Position numbers and translations under genes: made by a program. From Terriglobia bacterium (GTDB lineage Bacteria; Acidobacteriota; Terriglobia; Bryobacterales; Bryobacteraceae), in NCBI GenBank assembly GCA_020073615.1, contig JAIQEX010000002.1:1-64000 (forward strand): a stretch of 64,000 nucleotides of DNA, written 5' to 3'. Of this stretch, positions 54,501 to 62,510 are shown in pieces. Under the pieces are notes generated by a model that saw only the letters and a list, made by a program, of their open reading frames with translations, had not been told where the DNA came from and made no database searches. Each line of letters starts with the position of its first letter. Within the stretch, counting starts at the first letter, position 1.

Positions 54501-57500
54501 GCGGTGTACCTTACCTGGCCACCAAAGCATACGGCCAAGGGTATTTCATCTATCATGCGGCGATGCAGCCGTTGATTGGCGACGGTGGATACGACTCGGG
54601 CATGTACGCGTATTCCATATTCCGCCGCGCCATCGAGTGGGCGTTTGAAGCGCGTAGCATGCCCATCGTCAAGCTGAGCCCGTGGCCGTACGCTTACAAT
54701 GCAGCGTATGCCGTGCGCCACGACTTTGAGAATTATCAGGACCAGATCAAAGCCATCGAGGCCTCCGCACAGGTCGAGAATTCCCTGGGAGCCAAAGGGG
54801 ACTACTATTTCTGCACCGGCACCTTGCGTGTGGAGATGGGCAATTCGGCTTCCACGGTAGCCAGCCTGCAGCGCGCGGTCTCGCTGTATGGCGCCACGAT
54901 CGGGAGTCATAACGGGGGTTTGAAAAATCCCAACAACCCCGACCTGGTTGTGAGCGACTACGACTATTGGCATTGGGGGCCGGACGAAGCCCTGGACGCT
55001 CAGCCCGCGGGATACGCCAGTGGAAAGGACTATGCCTCGGCCTCGATTGCGGCCTCCTTTGCCGATCTCGACCGATGGCTGGGCGGGTTAAACACCAACC
55101 GGCGCTCGTGGGTCTCGCCGTACTTCAATGGAACCCGGGAGGGTTCTTATGAGCTGTTGGATCAGTTGGGTATCGTGTCGGCCGGCGAACAGAAACTGAG
55201 TCCCTTCCCGCATTGGACAATATCCACTCAGACCCAAGGCAAACGCTTCCATTTCGTCACGTTGCCGCCGAGCGACTGGTATATAGGCTCGGACGTAGCG
55301 CAAGCGATGAACTTCGGACACACTGTCCCCACGATCGACGCCTTGGTGGACCATTATTACGATCTTGGTGCGTTGATCAATTTGTACAGTCACGAGCCTT
55401 CGACTACCGGTACCGGCTATGAGTACATCCTGCATAGCTCAGCGAAGCCCGCGGTATGGTCGGTCAACGCGACGACGGTGGCCGCATGGTGGGCGAAACG
55501 GTCGCCCGTGCAGGTCAGCCCCACGTACTCTACGGTAGGCAACAGGCTGGTCGTCACGGCCGCGATTTCGGGCGCCACCGATGCCGATACCGCCATCGAG
55601 CTTGCCATCCCCAGTCCGAATTGGGCGCTCGCATCCGGTGGCATCCAGGTAAAGGTGAACGGCACGTTCGCCGATCCGAATAACTACCGGATCTACAAAC
55701 AGGGAATCAAGATGAGAGTGGGAGCCACGGCTTCCAGCGTCGAGGTCTCGTATCCCTTGACGGCCGGACCGACGGCGCAGAATGACTCGTACGGCGTCGA
55801 TGCGGGAAGCTCCATCACCGTTCATGCTCCGGGCGTGTTGAGCAACGACGCCAGCGGAGGCTTCGGCAGCTTAACGGCGCTACTGGCGGCCTCGCCGTCC
55901 CATGGCGCGGTAAGCCTCAACGCCGATGGCTCCTTTACTTATACTCCTCAAGCCGGATTCTCCGGGAACGATAGCTTCAGTTATGTGGCGGCAAGCGGCA
56001 CGTACCAGAGCGGCCTCGCCACCGTGAACATCGTGGTGAACCAGGTGGGAACGGTGTTCAGCGATGCCTTCTCGGGACCCCCCGGCGCGGATCCGCTGTG
56101 GACCACGGTTCTCGGATCGTGGAGCGTAGCCAATGGTGCGATGACCGGGTCCAGTCCGGCAGGCACCTATGGTTTTGCCTCCGGCAATGGAAGCTGGACG
56201 GACTACTCCGTGCAGGCGCGGATTCAATTTCCCGCAGGCGCGTACGGCGGTGGTATCGGCGGTCGCGTGAACGTGGCCACTGGTGCTCACTATGGCGTGT
56301 GGGTCTACCCCGACAGGTCGACTGTGGCGGTTGTTAAGTTCCGGAGTTGGACCACCTTTAGTGGAACGTTTATGACCCAGGTCACGGTACCGTACGTAGG
56401 TACGACCTGGCATACCCTCCTGGCGAGCTTCCAGGGCAACCGGATTCGCGTCTCTCTCGACGGAGTCCAGGTCATCGATATCACCGACAACGGATTCGAC
56501 TCCCTGCCCGTTTATGCCAGTGGGGGCGTCAGCCTGGATATGTGGACCAGCAGTACTCCCTACGCGCTGAGTTTTGACGATATCGTGGTGACGGGTTTGT
56601 CGGAGGCGCCGTTCGCGCAAGACGATGGGTATAGCGTGGCCCAGGGAGCCACGTTGAATGTAGCCGCTCCCGGTGTTTTGAGCAATGACAATAGCGGCTC
56701 TGGCAGCGCTTTGACGGCGATCCTTGCGAGTCCCCCAAACCATGGCTCGGTCAGTTTGCAGTCAGACGGCTCATTCAGTTATACCCCGGCGGTCGGCTTC
56801 ACCGGCCCCGATAGCTTCGGCTATCAAGCCAGCACGGGGAGCGTCTGGTCGAATCGTGCGACCGTGACGGTTACCGTGACGCCCTTGGGGGTGGGTGCGT
56901 TGACTCTGAATCCGCCTGTAATCGTAGGAGGGGGCCTGTCACAGGCGACAGTCACGTTGAGCGGGCCAGCGCCGGCGGGGGGCTCAGTCGTATCTCTTCT
57001 GAGCGGCAACCCCGCCGTGGCGGCCGTGCCGGCCAGCGTTATCGTGCCGCAGGGCAGCACCAGCGCTCCTTTCACCATCGTAACCAGCGCGGCGGCCGCG
57101 TTGCTTCAGGTGGCGATCACCGCTAGTTCCGGCAGTACCAGCCAGACCGCCTCGCTCACGGTAGCCGCGGCGGGAAGCCAGTTGCTGTTCAGCGACAGTT
57201 TTTCGGGACAGCCCGGGGCGGACCCGCTCTGGACGACGGCGCTCGGGTCGTGGAACGTGGTCAATGGCGTGATGAATGGAACCGGCCCGGTTAACGACTA
57301 TGGAGTTACCGCGGCGGCTGGAAGCTGGCGGGACTATTTCGTGCAGGGGCGCATCCAGTTTCCGGCAGGGGCTTACGCCGGAGGCATCGGCGGCCGAGTA
57401 AGTTCGGCCAATGGCGCACGCTACGCTGTTTGGGTCTATCCGGAAAGCGCGCCGGGCGGATCCACCTTGAAGGTGATGAAGTTCAGCACTTGGAACATAT

Positions 57501-60025
57501 GGGGTGGAACTCCGATGGCACAAGCCAGTCTACCCGGTGTGGGCACCGCCTGGCACACTCTCCTTGCCCTGTTCCAGGGTAATCGCATCCAGGTTTCATT
57601 GGACGGCGTCCAGTTCATCGACGTGATGGACAACGGGTTCGACTCCCAGCCCGCTTACTCGACTGGGGGAATCAGCCTGGATATGTCATCGTATAACATG
57701 GGCGCGCCCTACGTGTTCAGCGTGGACGACATTTGGGTAATGACCCTGCCGTCGGCGCCGGCCGCGCAAAACGACGCGTATACCATGTCTCAAGACACCG
57801 CGTTGAATGTCGCGGCGCCGGGCGTGTTGGGGAATGATACCGGCGGCCCGGGCTTGACCGCCATTCTCCTGGGCCAGCCCGGCCATGGAACGGTCAGTCT
57901 CCAGTCGAACGGCTCATTCGTGTATACTCCGGCCGCCGGCTTCAGTGGCATCGATACGTTCACCTACCAGGCGAGCGCCGCGGGCGTGTTGTCGAACACC
58001 GCGGCCGTGACGATCACGGTGCTGTCCCTGGGGGTGAGTTCGGTAACTCTGAATCCGTCGATTCTGACGGGGGGGAGCCCATCGCAAGGCGCCATCTTAC
58101 TCACCGGACCAGCGCCGGGGAGCGGCACGGTGGTATCTTTGCAGAGCAGTAACCCCGCCGTGGCGGCCGTGCCGCCCGGCGTCACCGTTCCAGCGGGTAG
58201 CACGACCGCCAGCTTCACGGTGATCACTACCGCGGTGGCTGCGCTGAGTCGCGTAACCATTACCGCCAGTTATGGCAGTTCGAGCCAGAACGCCACGCTC
58301 ACCCTCTATCCGGTGGGAAGCCAGGCGTTGTTCATCGACGATTTTTCGGGCCCGGCCGGTCCCGACCCCTCGTGGACCACTGCGCAGGGATCGTGGAGCG
58401 TGGCCAACGGTGTGATGAATGGCACCAGCAGTGGAACGGGTCCGGCGGATAACTACGGATTCGCATATGCCAACGGGAGCTGGACGGACTACTCCCTGCA
58501 GGCACGGTTGCAGTTTCCCGCGGGAGCCTTTGGCGGAGGGATTGGCGGGCGCGTGAATCCCGCCACCGGCGCTCATTATGGCGTCTGGATTTATCCCGAA
58601 AGTTCGCCCGGTGGATCCGCGGTCGTGAAGCTTGTGAAGTTTTGGACCTGGACCTCGTGGGGTGGAACTCCCATGGCGCAGGCCACTTTACCCGGTATGG
58701 GGACAGACTGGCACACGCTCGCGGCCGTCTTCCAAGGCAACCGCATCCAGGTCTCCTGCGACGGGGTGCAGGTCCTCGATGTGACAGACAGTGGCTTCGA
58801 CTCCCAGCCCGCTTACTCGAGTGGGGGAATCAGCCTGGATCTGTCGTCGTACGGGATGAGCGCCCCCTACATGCTGCACGTCGATGACATCCTGGTGATG
58901 GCGTCGGCGCCGGCGGCCCAGAACGACGCTTATAGCGTGCTTCAGGGCGCCACCCTGACGGTCGCCGCTCCGGGCCTGTTGAGCAATGACACCGGCGCGG
59001 GCCTGACGGCGGCGCTGGTGAGCCAGCCCGCGCATGGTGCGCTCACCCTGTCCGCGGACGGCTCGTTCACCTACACTCCCACGGCCGGCTTCAGCGGCGC
59101 CGACAGTTTCACTTACCAGGCTGCTGCCGCCGGCGTGATGTCGAACACCGCAACTGTGACAATCACCGTGACGCCCCTCGGGGTCAGTTCCTTGACTCTG
59201 AATCCGCCGAGCGTGAGCGGTGGGTTCTCATCGCAGGCGACGGTCGCGTTGAACGGCGTCGCCTCGACGGACACGGTAGTCTCTCTGCTGAGCGGCGCCC
59301 CCTCCGTGGTGGTCGTGCCGTCCAGCGTTACGGTGCTGGCGGGCAATGCCAGCGCCGCCTTTACGGTTACCACCAACGTGGTAGCCGCCTCGACCCAGGT
59401 GACGCTTACGGCCAGTTACGGGAATTCAAACCAAAATGCCGTGCTAACCGTGTTGCCCCCTGGACTCCAGGTGCTGTTTAGCGACGATTTCTCGGGCCCG
59501 GCCGGCGCCGACCCGTTGTGGACCACCGCGCTTGGATCCTGGAACATTGCCAACGGCGCGATGAACGGATCCGGTCCGGCCTGGAATTACGGCGTTGCGT
59601 ACGCCGGCGGGAACTGGACGGATTACTCCGTGCAAGCGCGCATTCAGTTCCCCGCGGGAGCCTATGGAGGCGGCATCGGCGGGCGCGTGAATGCGGCCAC
59701 GGGCGCCCGTTATGCCGTGTGGATTTACCCGGATTCCTCGGCTCTGAAACTGATCAAGTTCCAGGGATGGACCACGTGGAGCTATATCCCCATGGCCGAG
59801 GTCGCTCTATCCAGCGTGGGTACGGCCTCGCATGCGGTGGTAGTCACCTTCGTGGGCAACCGCATCCAGGTCTCCTACGACGGGGTCCAGGTCCTCGATG
59901 TGACGGACACGGGGTTTGACTCACTAGCGCCGTACGCCAGTGGCGGCATAAGCCTCGATATGTGGACAGGCGGCACCGTCTACCCGTTGAGCGTCGATGA
60001 CATTGTAGTGCAGACCACGTCGTAG
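48539..60025 (+). CDS. Giant secreted mosaic protein: Kelch propeller, 11 repeats, deacetylase-like region, lectin modules
   Basis: The protein has 3828 residues; the GGAGG site eight bases upstream and a signal peptide (SLSLVLALAATVIVCSAG) fix the start. In order: seven Kelch-type blades (residues ~30-375; GRILITGG, GTVLVAGG, GHVLIAGG, GNVLFAGG), one adhesin-like domain (SDKPDYHPGETVTLMGSGW), eleven ~106-residue repeats (~597-1770), then an enzyme-like region (~1771-2407). That region has a GATase-like part (WWTPWWHYFVMS; LLAGSAAF) and a divergent NodB-like part (RHDFEN, His2061-Asp2062; GSHNGG, His2124). Last come four rounds of cadherin/VCBS-like Ig domain plus concanavalin-like lectin domain. 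There is no anchor or sorting tail. A matrix scaffold that binds and edits the polysaccharide is the likely role. Confidence 0.85.
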   Translation: MFAVTGYTKRSLSLVLALAATVIVCSAGTDQAENRWTPGPSMLQSRSGSCLAAIPDGRILITGGADAAGPLASVEVFGASPDMPGIRSMLYPRQGHVCAALPDGTVLVAGGRISNGGLTNAAEVYDAASGAWTPVGSMHAARSEATATVLHDGRVLIAGGNIPGAVGNTLELYDPATRTFTWVASPMTSPRVGHAAAALQDGHVLIAGGSDGSSVLDTVDVFDPAAGTISPGVRLSVPRAGLSASTLLDGNVLFAGGFDGSRDLATAEVFDVRSGSFGKTVPMLGARRDHIAISLPKNNTILFVGGSAAGTALATAELYVPWLQKFQGAGPLRIGRLAAAAAVLKTPGTVVVLGGRSLAGATSSSEAYSYATLTSDKPDYHPGETVTLMGSGWLPGETVQIGISVDPKTHEDVALTAVADQDGNFTNSDYQAQLSDAGVTFYVTSTGLTSGRTAALLTFTDSSGDGTITVTPNSVAAGQTGLSLTFTFTTNVAFTSSSRVRITVPTGWTAPSTSNVRVTNSNCTSATLTSATLMVITVGITCPANSGFTVTYGVTGSFVTAPATAQNAAFTTTTRLGAFGSDTTVAASPVVAVMGSASRLGFTTQPGGGTAATAWAQQPVVTVQDSAGHTITGAANAITLAIGTNPGAGTLVCTGNPLNASSGIAGFAGCSIAKAGTGYTLTASAAGLTGATSSTFNITPGAATQLIFSQQPNGGTGGTAWTAQPRLTVLDANGNTVNNQVFSIALGIGTNPSSGALSCTANPLNTASGIATFAGCKIDMAGTGYTLQATSASLPTATSAAFNIAVGPASRLSFTTQPSGGTAAVAWASQPVVAIQDAGGNAVTSTNRTITLAISNNPGAGTLTCPPGGLAVATVSGVASFAGCSINKSGTAYTLSATSSGTGISSATSSGFTIVAGAATQLVFTVQPGNGTGGSSLPTQPVVAIQDGNGNTVTTDTSSVSLAISTNPGGGTLTCTANPKAAVAGLAAFAGCKIDKVGTGYRLQATDGSLTAATSNTFNITFGTAVQLAFNTQPGGGTGGTAWPIQPAVVVQDAGGNTVTNNTSSVTLAIGTNPGGGALTCTSNPKSAVAGVATFASCNIDKVGTGYILRATDGSLAAASSTAFNITLGPAARLGFTTQPGGGTAAIAWASQPVVAIQDAGGNAVTTTDRTITLAIASNPGAGTLTCPPGSLAVATVSGVASFAGCRINKSGTGYTLSATSSGTGISAATSAGFSITAGAAAQLVFTVQPGNGTGGSSLPTQPVVAIQDANGNTVTTDTSNVTLAIGTNPGGGTLTCTANPKAAVAGLAAFAGCKIDKIGTGYTLRATDGTLTAATSNAFNITMGAAAQLAFTTQPGGGTGGTAWLTQPVVVIQDAGGNTVTNNTSSVTLAIGTNPGGGALTCTLNPKSAVAGVATFAGCNIDKAGTAYTLRATDGSLTAATSAAFNIAVGAPAKLAFSTQPGGGMALVPWSTQPVVQIQDAGGNVVTSNTSSVTLAISTNPGGGVLTCTANPKAAAAGAAAFAGCWIEKAGAGYRLQATDGSLTPATSSSFTIVPGVPARLAFNTPLAGGTGGTAWGTQPVVAVLDGGGNVVTSDTSSVTLTISANPGGGTLTCTANPQQVSTGVAAFAGCKINKVGVGYTLQAADGPLAAATSNPFNIAPGPPAQLAFVTQPGGGTAGVAWATQPVITVLDAGGNTVVTDTSNVTLTIGANLGGGALVCTANPQAATAGVATFAGCRIDKPGMGYMLQANDGALTAASSAAFTILLGPAAQPEPLVAVHVSELTMALETVAAGPATPSGDGTTGYEWWTPWWHYFVMSESVKEALRSDGTPFVVVSDADISAGRLLTTGGAPRYPIVISLASEAIRDDETPALRNYVSAGGFLLAGSAAFTRNPNGTTRGDFALANEMGLHALSSSLQNWQQTATFTKQADHRLVSDIPSGTLSWMMPLTNDDIPLGVSLFHAPEPNHYMWAARNGGATVIANGDGGVPYLATKAYGQGYFIYHAAMQPLIGDGGYDSGMYAYSIFRRAIEWAFEARSMPIVKLSPWPYAYNAAYAVRHDFENYQDQIKAIEASAQVENSLGAKGDYYFCTGTLRVEMGNSASTVASLQRAVSLYGATIGSHNGGLKNPNNPDLVVSDYDYWHWGPDEALDAQPAGYASGKDYASASIAASFADLDRWLGGLNTNRRSWVSPYFNGTREGSYELLDQLGIVSAGEQKLSPFPHWTISTQTQGKRFHFVTLPPSDWYIGSDVAQAMNFGHTVPTIDALVDHYYDLGALINLYSHEPSTTGTGYEYILHSSAKPAVWSVNATTVAAWWAKRSPVQVSPTYSTVGNRLVVTAAISGATDADTAIELAIPSPNWALASGGIQVKVNGTFADPNNYRIYKQGIKMRVGATASSVEVSYPLTAGPTAQNDSYGVDAGSSITVHAPGVLSNDASGGFGSLTALLAASPSHGAVSLNADGSFTYTPQAGFSGNDSFSYVAASGTYQSGLATVNIVVNQVGTVFSDAFSGPPGADPLWTTVLGSWSVANGAMTGSSPAGTYGFASGNGSWTDYSVQARIQFPAGAYGGGIGGRVNVATGAHYGVWVYPDRSTVAVVKFRSWTTFSGTFMTQVTVPYVGTTWHTLLASFQGNRIRVSLDGVQVIDITDNGFDSLPVYASGGVSLDMWTSSTPYALSFDDIVVTGLSEAPFAQDDGYSVAQGATLNVAAPGVLSNDNSGSGSALTAILASPPNHGSVSLQSDGSFSYTPAVGFTGPDSFGYQASTGSVWSNRATVTVTVTPLGVGALTLNPPVIVGGGLSQATVTLSGPAPAGGSVVSLLSGNPAVAAVPASVIVPQGSTSAPFTIVTSAAAALLQVAITASSGSTSQTASLTVAAAGSQLLFSDSFSGQPGADPLWTTALGSWNVVNGVMNGTGPVNDYGVTAAAGSWRDYFVQGRIQFPAGAYAGGIGGRVSSANGARYAVWVYPESAPGGSTLKVMKFSTWNIWGGTPMAQASLPGVGTAWHTLLALFQGNRIQVSLDGVQFIDVMDNGFDSQPAYSTGGISLDMSSYNMGAPYVFSVDDIWVMTLPSAPAAQNDAYTMSQDTALNVAAPGVLGNDTGGPGLTAILLGQPGHGTVSLQSNGSFVYTPAAGFSGIDTFTYQASAAGVLSNTAAVTITVLSLGVSSVTLNPSILTGGSPSQGAILLTGPAPGSGTVVSLQSSNPAVAAVPPGVTVPAGSTTASFTVITTAVAALSRVTITASYGSSSQNATLTLYPVGSQALFIDDFSGPAGPDPSWTTAQGSWSVANGVMNGTSSGTGPADNYGFAYANGSWTDYSLQARLQFPAGAFGGGIGGRVNPATGAHYGVWIYPESSPGGSAVVKLVKFWTWTSWGGTPMAQATLPGMGTDWHTLAAVFQGNRIQVSCDGVQVLDVTDSGFDSQPAYSSGGISLDLSSYGMSAPYMLHVDDILVMASAPAAQNDAYSVLQGATLTVAAPGLLSNDTGAGLTAALVSQPAHGALTLSADGSFTYTPTAGFSGADSFTYQAAAAGVMSNTATVTITVTPLGVSSLTLNPPSVSGGFSSQATVALNGVASTDTVVSLLSGAPSVVVVPSSVTVLAGNASAAFTVTTNVVAASTQVTLTASYGNSNQNAVLTVLPPGLQVLFSDDFSGPAGADPLWTTALGSWNIANGAMNGSGPAWNYGVAYAGGNWTDYSVQARIQFPAGAYGGGIGGRVNAATGARYAVWIYPDSSALKLIKFQGWTTWSYIPMAEVALSSVGTASHAVVVTFVGNRIQVSYDGVQVLDVTDTGFDSLAPYASGGISLDMWTGGTVYPLSVDDIVVQTTS
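50327..53848 (+). repeat. Eleven tandem 318/330-bp repeats
   Basis: Units start at 50327, 50645, 50963, 51293, 51611, 51929, 52259, 52577, 52895, 53213 and 53531. Nine are 318 bases; units 3 and 6 are 330 because of a four-residue insertion (ATSSGTGISSATS type). Each encodes a sandwich with the pattern FTTQPGGGT, QPVVxIQDAGGN, VTLAIGTNPGGG, LTCTANP and FAGCKIDKxGTGYTL. Two conserved cysteines (TCT and AGC) could form a disulfide. Confidence 0.93.
50963..52894 (+). repeat. 966-bp tandem segmental duplication of three repeat units
   Basis: Units 3-4-5 (50963-51928) and 6-7-8 (51929-52894) match pairwise: 3 with 6, 4 with 7, 5 with 8. They share the same 330-318-318 lengths, and long stretches around GTTGGTCTTCACCGTACAGC (51301 and 52267) are identical. 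The array therefore grew by copying three units at once, after single-unit growth. Confidence 0.9.
56058..60025 (+). repeat. Four lectin-like modules at ~1140-bp spacing
   Basis: The pattern FSGPPGADPLWTT, GSWxVANG, QFPAGAYGGGIGGRV, WHTLLASFQGNRI, VSLDGVQVIDITDNGFDS and DDIVV occurs four times, with matching points at about 56091, 57222, 58364 and 59510. Between copies lie a cadherin-like Ig domain (APGVLSNDNSG, GSFSYTPAVGFTGPDSF) and a short sandwich (LTLNPPVIVGGGLSQATV). The domains look like concanavalin-A/laminin-G folds that bind or wrap carbohydrate. The last copy is the C-terminus of the protein. Confidence 0.85.
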
Positions 60026-60052
60026 TGCGAGTTGAAGCATCGGAGCGGAGTT

Positions 60053-61237
60053 GTGCGCCAGACAGTCACTGGGGTTGCGGGAAGGACCGCGCTGCTGCTG
60101 CTCTTCACAGCGGCATGGATTCCGGCGGCCGTGCGGGTGTCTCTGCCCAGTCAGCCGGCAGCTCCGGGGAGCAGCGTCGTCATTCCCGTTACTTGCTCAT
60201 CGCAGGACGGGTCAGCGAGCGGCATCCAGTTCGACCTGTTGTATGACAGTGCCGCCGTGAGTATCGGTGTAACAGTGGGCGACGCCCCCAGGGGCGCCGG
60301 CAAGAGGCTTTATCTTGCCGATGTGGCTTCCGGCCAGAAGCGATTCCTTATTATTGGGCTCAACCAGGATTCCATCCCCGATGGCGCCCTGGTTAACCTG
60401 TTGGTCCACGTCGATTCCAATGGCGCAAGCGGGGAGTACCCGTTGACCATCTCCAGCGTCGTTGGCACAGACGCAAATGGCCAGCCCGTCGCCGTCGTGG
60501 GGACTGGTGGGACATTGATCGTACAGGGCGCTGCCGGTTCGGGGGAACGCCTTTCCGCGATGGGCGTTTTGAACGGCGCAAGCCTGCTTCCGGGACCGGT
60601 TGCGGCAGGCGAAATCGTAACGCTGAGTGGCGCTGGAATCGGTGTGGCGCAACAACCGGATGGCTCGACAACGCTAGCCTCCCTGGGCGAGGTGAGCGTG
60701 ATATTCGATGGAGTTCCCAGTCCCATCCTTTACGCGACGGCTAACCAGATCAACCTGGTCGTCCCCTACGCGGTTTACTCAAAACCGGAGACACAACTGC
60801 AGGTGGTCCATCAGGACGAGATCGTCGCTGCCCTCTCTGTATCCGTGGCAGATGCGGCTCCGGCTGTGTTCACCCTGGACGCCAGCGGCGTCGGGCCGGG
60901 CGCCATCCTCAATCAGGATGGGACGCTCAACACCCCATCCAACCCGGCGGAGAAGAACTCGGTCGTAGTTCTGTTCGCCACCGGCGCGGGCCAGACTGAT
61001 CCGCCAGGCACAGACGGAAAAATCACGGCCGGCGTGTCTCCCAATCCGCTGCTGCCCGTTTCTGTTCAAATCGATAATCTGGATGCCCAGGTATTGGCAA
61101 CCCCCACGATTGCGGCCGGGGTACTTCAAGTGAGCTGCATCGTGCCGGCGCATGCCCGTTCCGGATATACCGTTCCGGTCGTGCTCGCTGTTGGCAATGC
61201 TGCCAGCCCGGCTGGTGTTACCCTTGCCATCAAGTGA
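60053..61237 (+). CDS. Secreted cohesin-like / Solibacter C-terminal domain protein
   Basis: The protein has 394 residues from GTG 60053, with a GGAG site close upstream; TTG 60032 is the alternative. A signal peptide (GRTALLLLFTAAWIPAA) is followed by a cohesin-like domain (residues ~30-160; VSLPSQPAAPGSSVVIPV, IQFDLLYDSAAV, FLIIGLNQDSIPDGALVNL). The rest (~165-394) is a clear Solibacter C-terminal domain: GVLNGASLLPGPVAAGEIVTL, GVPSPILYATANQINLVVPY and VVVLFATGAGQTDPPGTDG. It combines the first and last modules of the 9099 protein without the repeats. It starts 28 bases after the giant gene and is probably cotranscribed. Function unknown; a matrix component is likely. Confidence 0.8.
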   Translation: MRQTVTGVAGRTALLLLFTAAWIPAAVRVSLPSQPAAPGSSVVIPVTCSSQDGSASGIQFDLLYDSAAVSIGVTVGDAPRGAGKRLYLADVASGQKRFLIIGLNQDSIPDGALVNLLVHVDSNGASGEYPLTISSVVGTDANGQPVAVVGTGGTLIVQGAAGSGERLSAMGVLNGASLLPGPVAAGEIVTLSGAGIGVAQQPDGSTTLASLGEVSVIFDGVPSPILYATANQINLVVPYAVYSKPETQLQVVHQDEIVAALSVSVADAAPAVFTLDASGVGPGAILNQDGTLNTPSNPAEKNSVVVLFATGAGQTDPPGTDGKITAGVSPNPLLPVSVQIDNLDAQVLATPTIAAGVLQVSCIVPAHARSGYTVPVVLAVGNAASPAGVTLAIK

Positions 61238-61327
61238 TGCGGTGTTCAGGCCAGGGCGGGATAGACTCCGGAAGAGCGCCACCTCTTCCCCCGCCGGCCA
61301 GTCATCCGCGCATCGGGCAGCCTGGAA

Positions 61328-62446
61328 ATGAAGAAACAGCTTTGGGATCTGACTTGCGTTGCCGTGCTGTGCGTCGTTCTGGGGCTGGGTCTCTGGCCTT
61401 TTCATTCGCCTCAGAACGAAGTCACCTGGCTTGGAAATCGCAATGGTCTTCGCTTCGGCAGGTTCAGCACGGTGCTTAGCTCCAGCGCGCTGCAGATGAC
61501 GAGTGCGGAGAGCGGAGCTACCGGCAGCATCGAGATCTGGTTGCAGCCTCGTCGTATTTGGGACCGGTGCACTTTCCTGGCTTTCTATACTCCTGGGAAT
61601 CCAGACCAACTCTCGCTGCGGCAATCTGAGGCCGGCCTTGACGTGCAAGCGGAGATTCGGGACGATCCCTCTCCTGAGAGAAGAGAAAGGCTGCATGTCC
61701 AAGACACGTTTCGCAGATCCGGACCGGTTTTCTTGACGATTACTTTTGGAATACACGGGACGGCGATTTACACCGGCGGAGTTCTGGCCAGGACGGCGCC
61801 GCAATTTCGGCTTGCCCCGAAGGAACTCGCGGGGCGAATTGTTCTCGGCGACTCGCCGGGGCAGACCGATAGTTGGTCCGGTCAGGTGCTGGGTCTGGCG
61901 ATTTACGGTCGAGCACTCACGGCAGCCCAGGTCCTGCGGCACTACCGAACCTGGACGCAAGGGGAGCGGCCCGACATTTCCGAAGACGAGCACGGTGTTG
62001 CGCTGTATCTGTTTGGCGAGCGCGCGGGAAACGTCGTCCATGACCAGGCCAGGCCGGGCGCAAATCTGTATATTCCGGCGAAGTACGTGGTTTGGGATCA
62101 GATCTCGCTCGAGCCGTTCTGGAAAGAATTCAGCATGTCCCCGAGCTACTGGGACGCGGCCTTTAAGAACATTGTCGGGTTCATTCCCTTCGGCTTCTGC
62201 TTTTTCGCCTGCTTGTCGGCACGGCAAGTCAGGCGGGCGGCACTGGTCACAGTTGTGCTGGGCACTCTGGTCAGCCTCACCATCGAAATCCTGCAGGCGT
62301 ATCTTCCGACGCGAGACTCCGGTACTACGGACCTGTTCACCAATACGCTCGGCTCCTATATCGGCGTTATAACGTGCAGAACCCTTGGTCCTGTTCTTGC
62401 TGGAAGGTTTCCCTGGCTGCCGTTTACCGCCTCGCCTCGCACCTGA
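61328..62446 (+). CDS. Lectin-like (LamG) / VanZ fusion membrane protein
   Basis: The protein has 372 residues. An N-terminal membrane helix (LTCVAVLCVVLGLGLWPF) is followed by a laminin-G/concanavalin-like domain outside the membrane (residues ~35-235; GSIEIWLQPRRIWDRCTFLAF, IVLGDSPGQTDSWSGQVLGLAIYGRALTAAQV, in part). Then comes a VanZ-like membrane domain (KNIVGFIPFGFCFFACL, SLTIEILQAYLPTRDSGTTDLFTNTLGSYIG). VanZ-like proteins occur in teicoplanin resistance and, often fused to lectin folds, in exopolysaccharide/exosortase loci, where their role is unknown. The gene ends the plus-strand run and is convergent with the last gene. Confidence 0.82.
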   Translation: MKKQLWDLTCVAVLCVVLGLGLWPFHSPQNEVTWLGNRNGLRFGRFSTVLSSSALQMTSAESGATGSIEIWLQPRRIWDRCTFLAFYTPGNPDQLSLRQSEAGLDVQAEIRDDPSPERRERLHVQDTFRRSGPVFLTITFGIHGTAIYTGGVLARTAPQFRLAPKELAGRIVLGDSPGQTDSWSGQVLGLAIYGRALTAAQVLRHYRTWTQGERPDISEDEHGVALYLFGERAGNVVHDQARPGANLYIPAKYVVWDQISLEPFWKEFSMSPSYWDAAFKNIVGFIPFGFCFFACLSARQVRRAALVTVVLGTLVSLTIEILQAYLPTRDSGTTDLFTNTLGSYIGVITCRTLGPVLAGRFPWLPFTASPRT

Positions 62447-62447
62447 C

Positions 62448-62466
62448 GCCGCGCCCCCTGCGCGGC
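62448..62466. terminator. Terminator-like hairpin between convergent genes
   Basis: GCCGCGC and GCGCGGC form a perfect 7-bp stem with a CCCCT loop, starting two bases after the VanZ-fusion stop codon and 45 bases before the stop of the convergent gene. No T-tract follows on the plus strand. Confidence 0.45.
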
Positions 62467-62510
62467 CGGCCCCCCTCGCAATCCGCCACCTACCGCTCTG
62501 GCCGGCCTCA

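Noticed and set aside
53342-54973. 543-residue minus-strand open frame
   Set aside because: Antisense to the giant protein with no recognisable domain.
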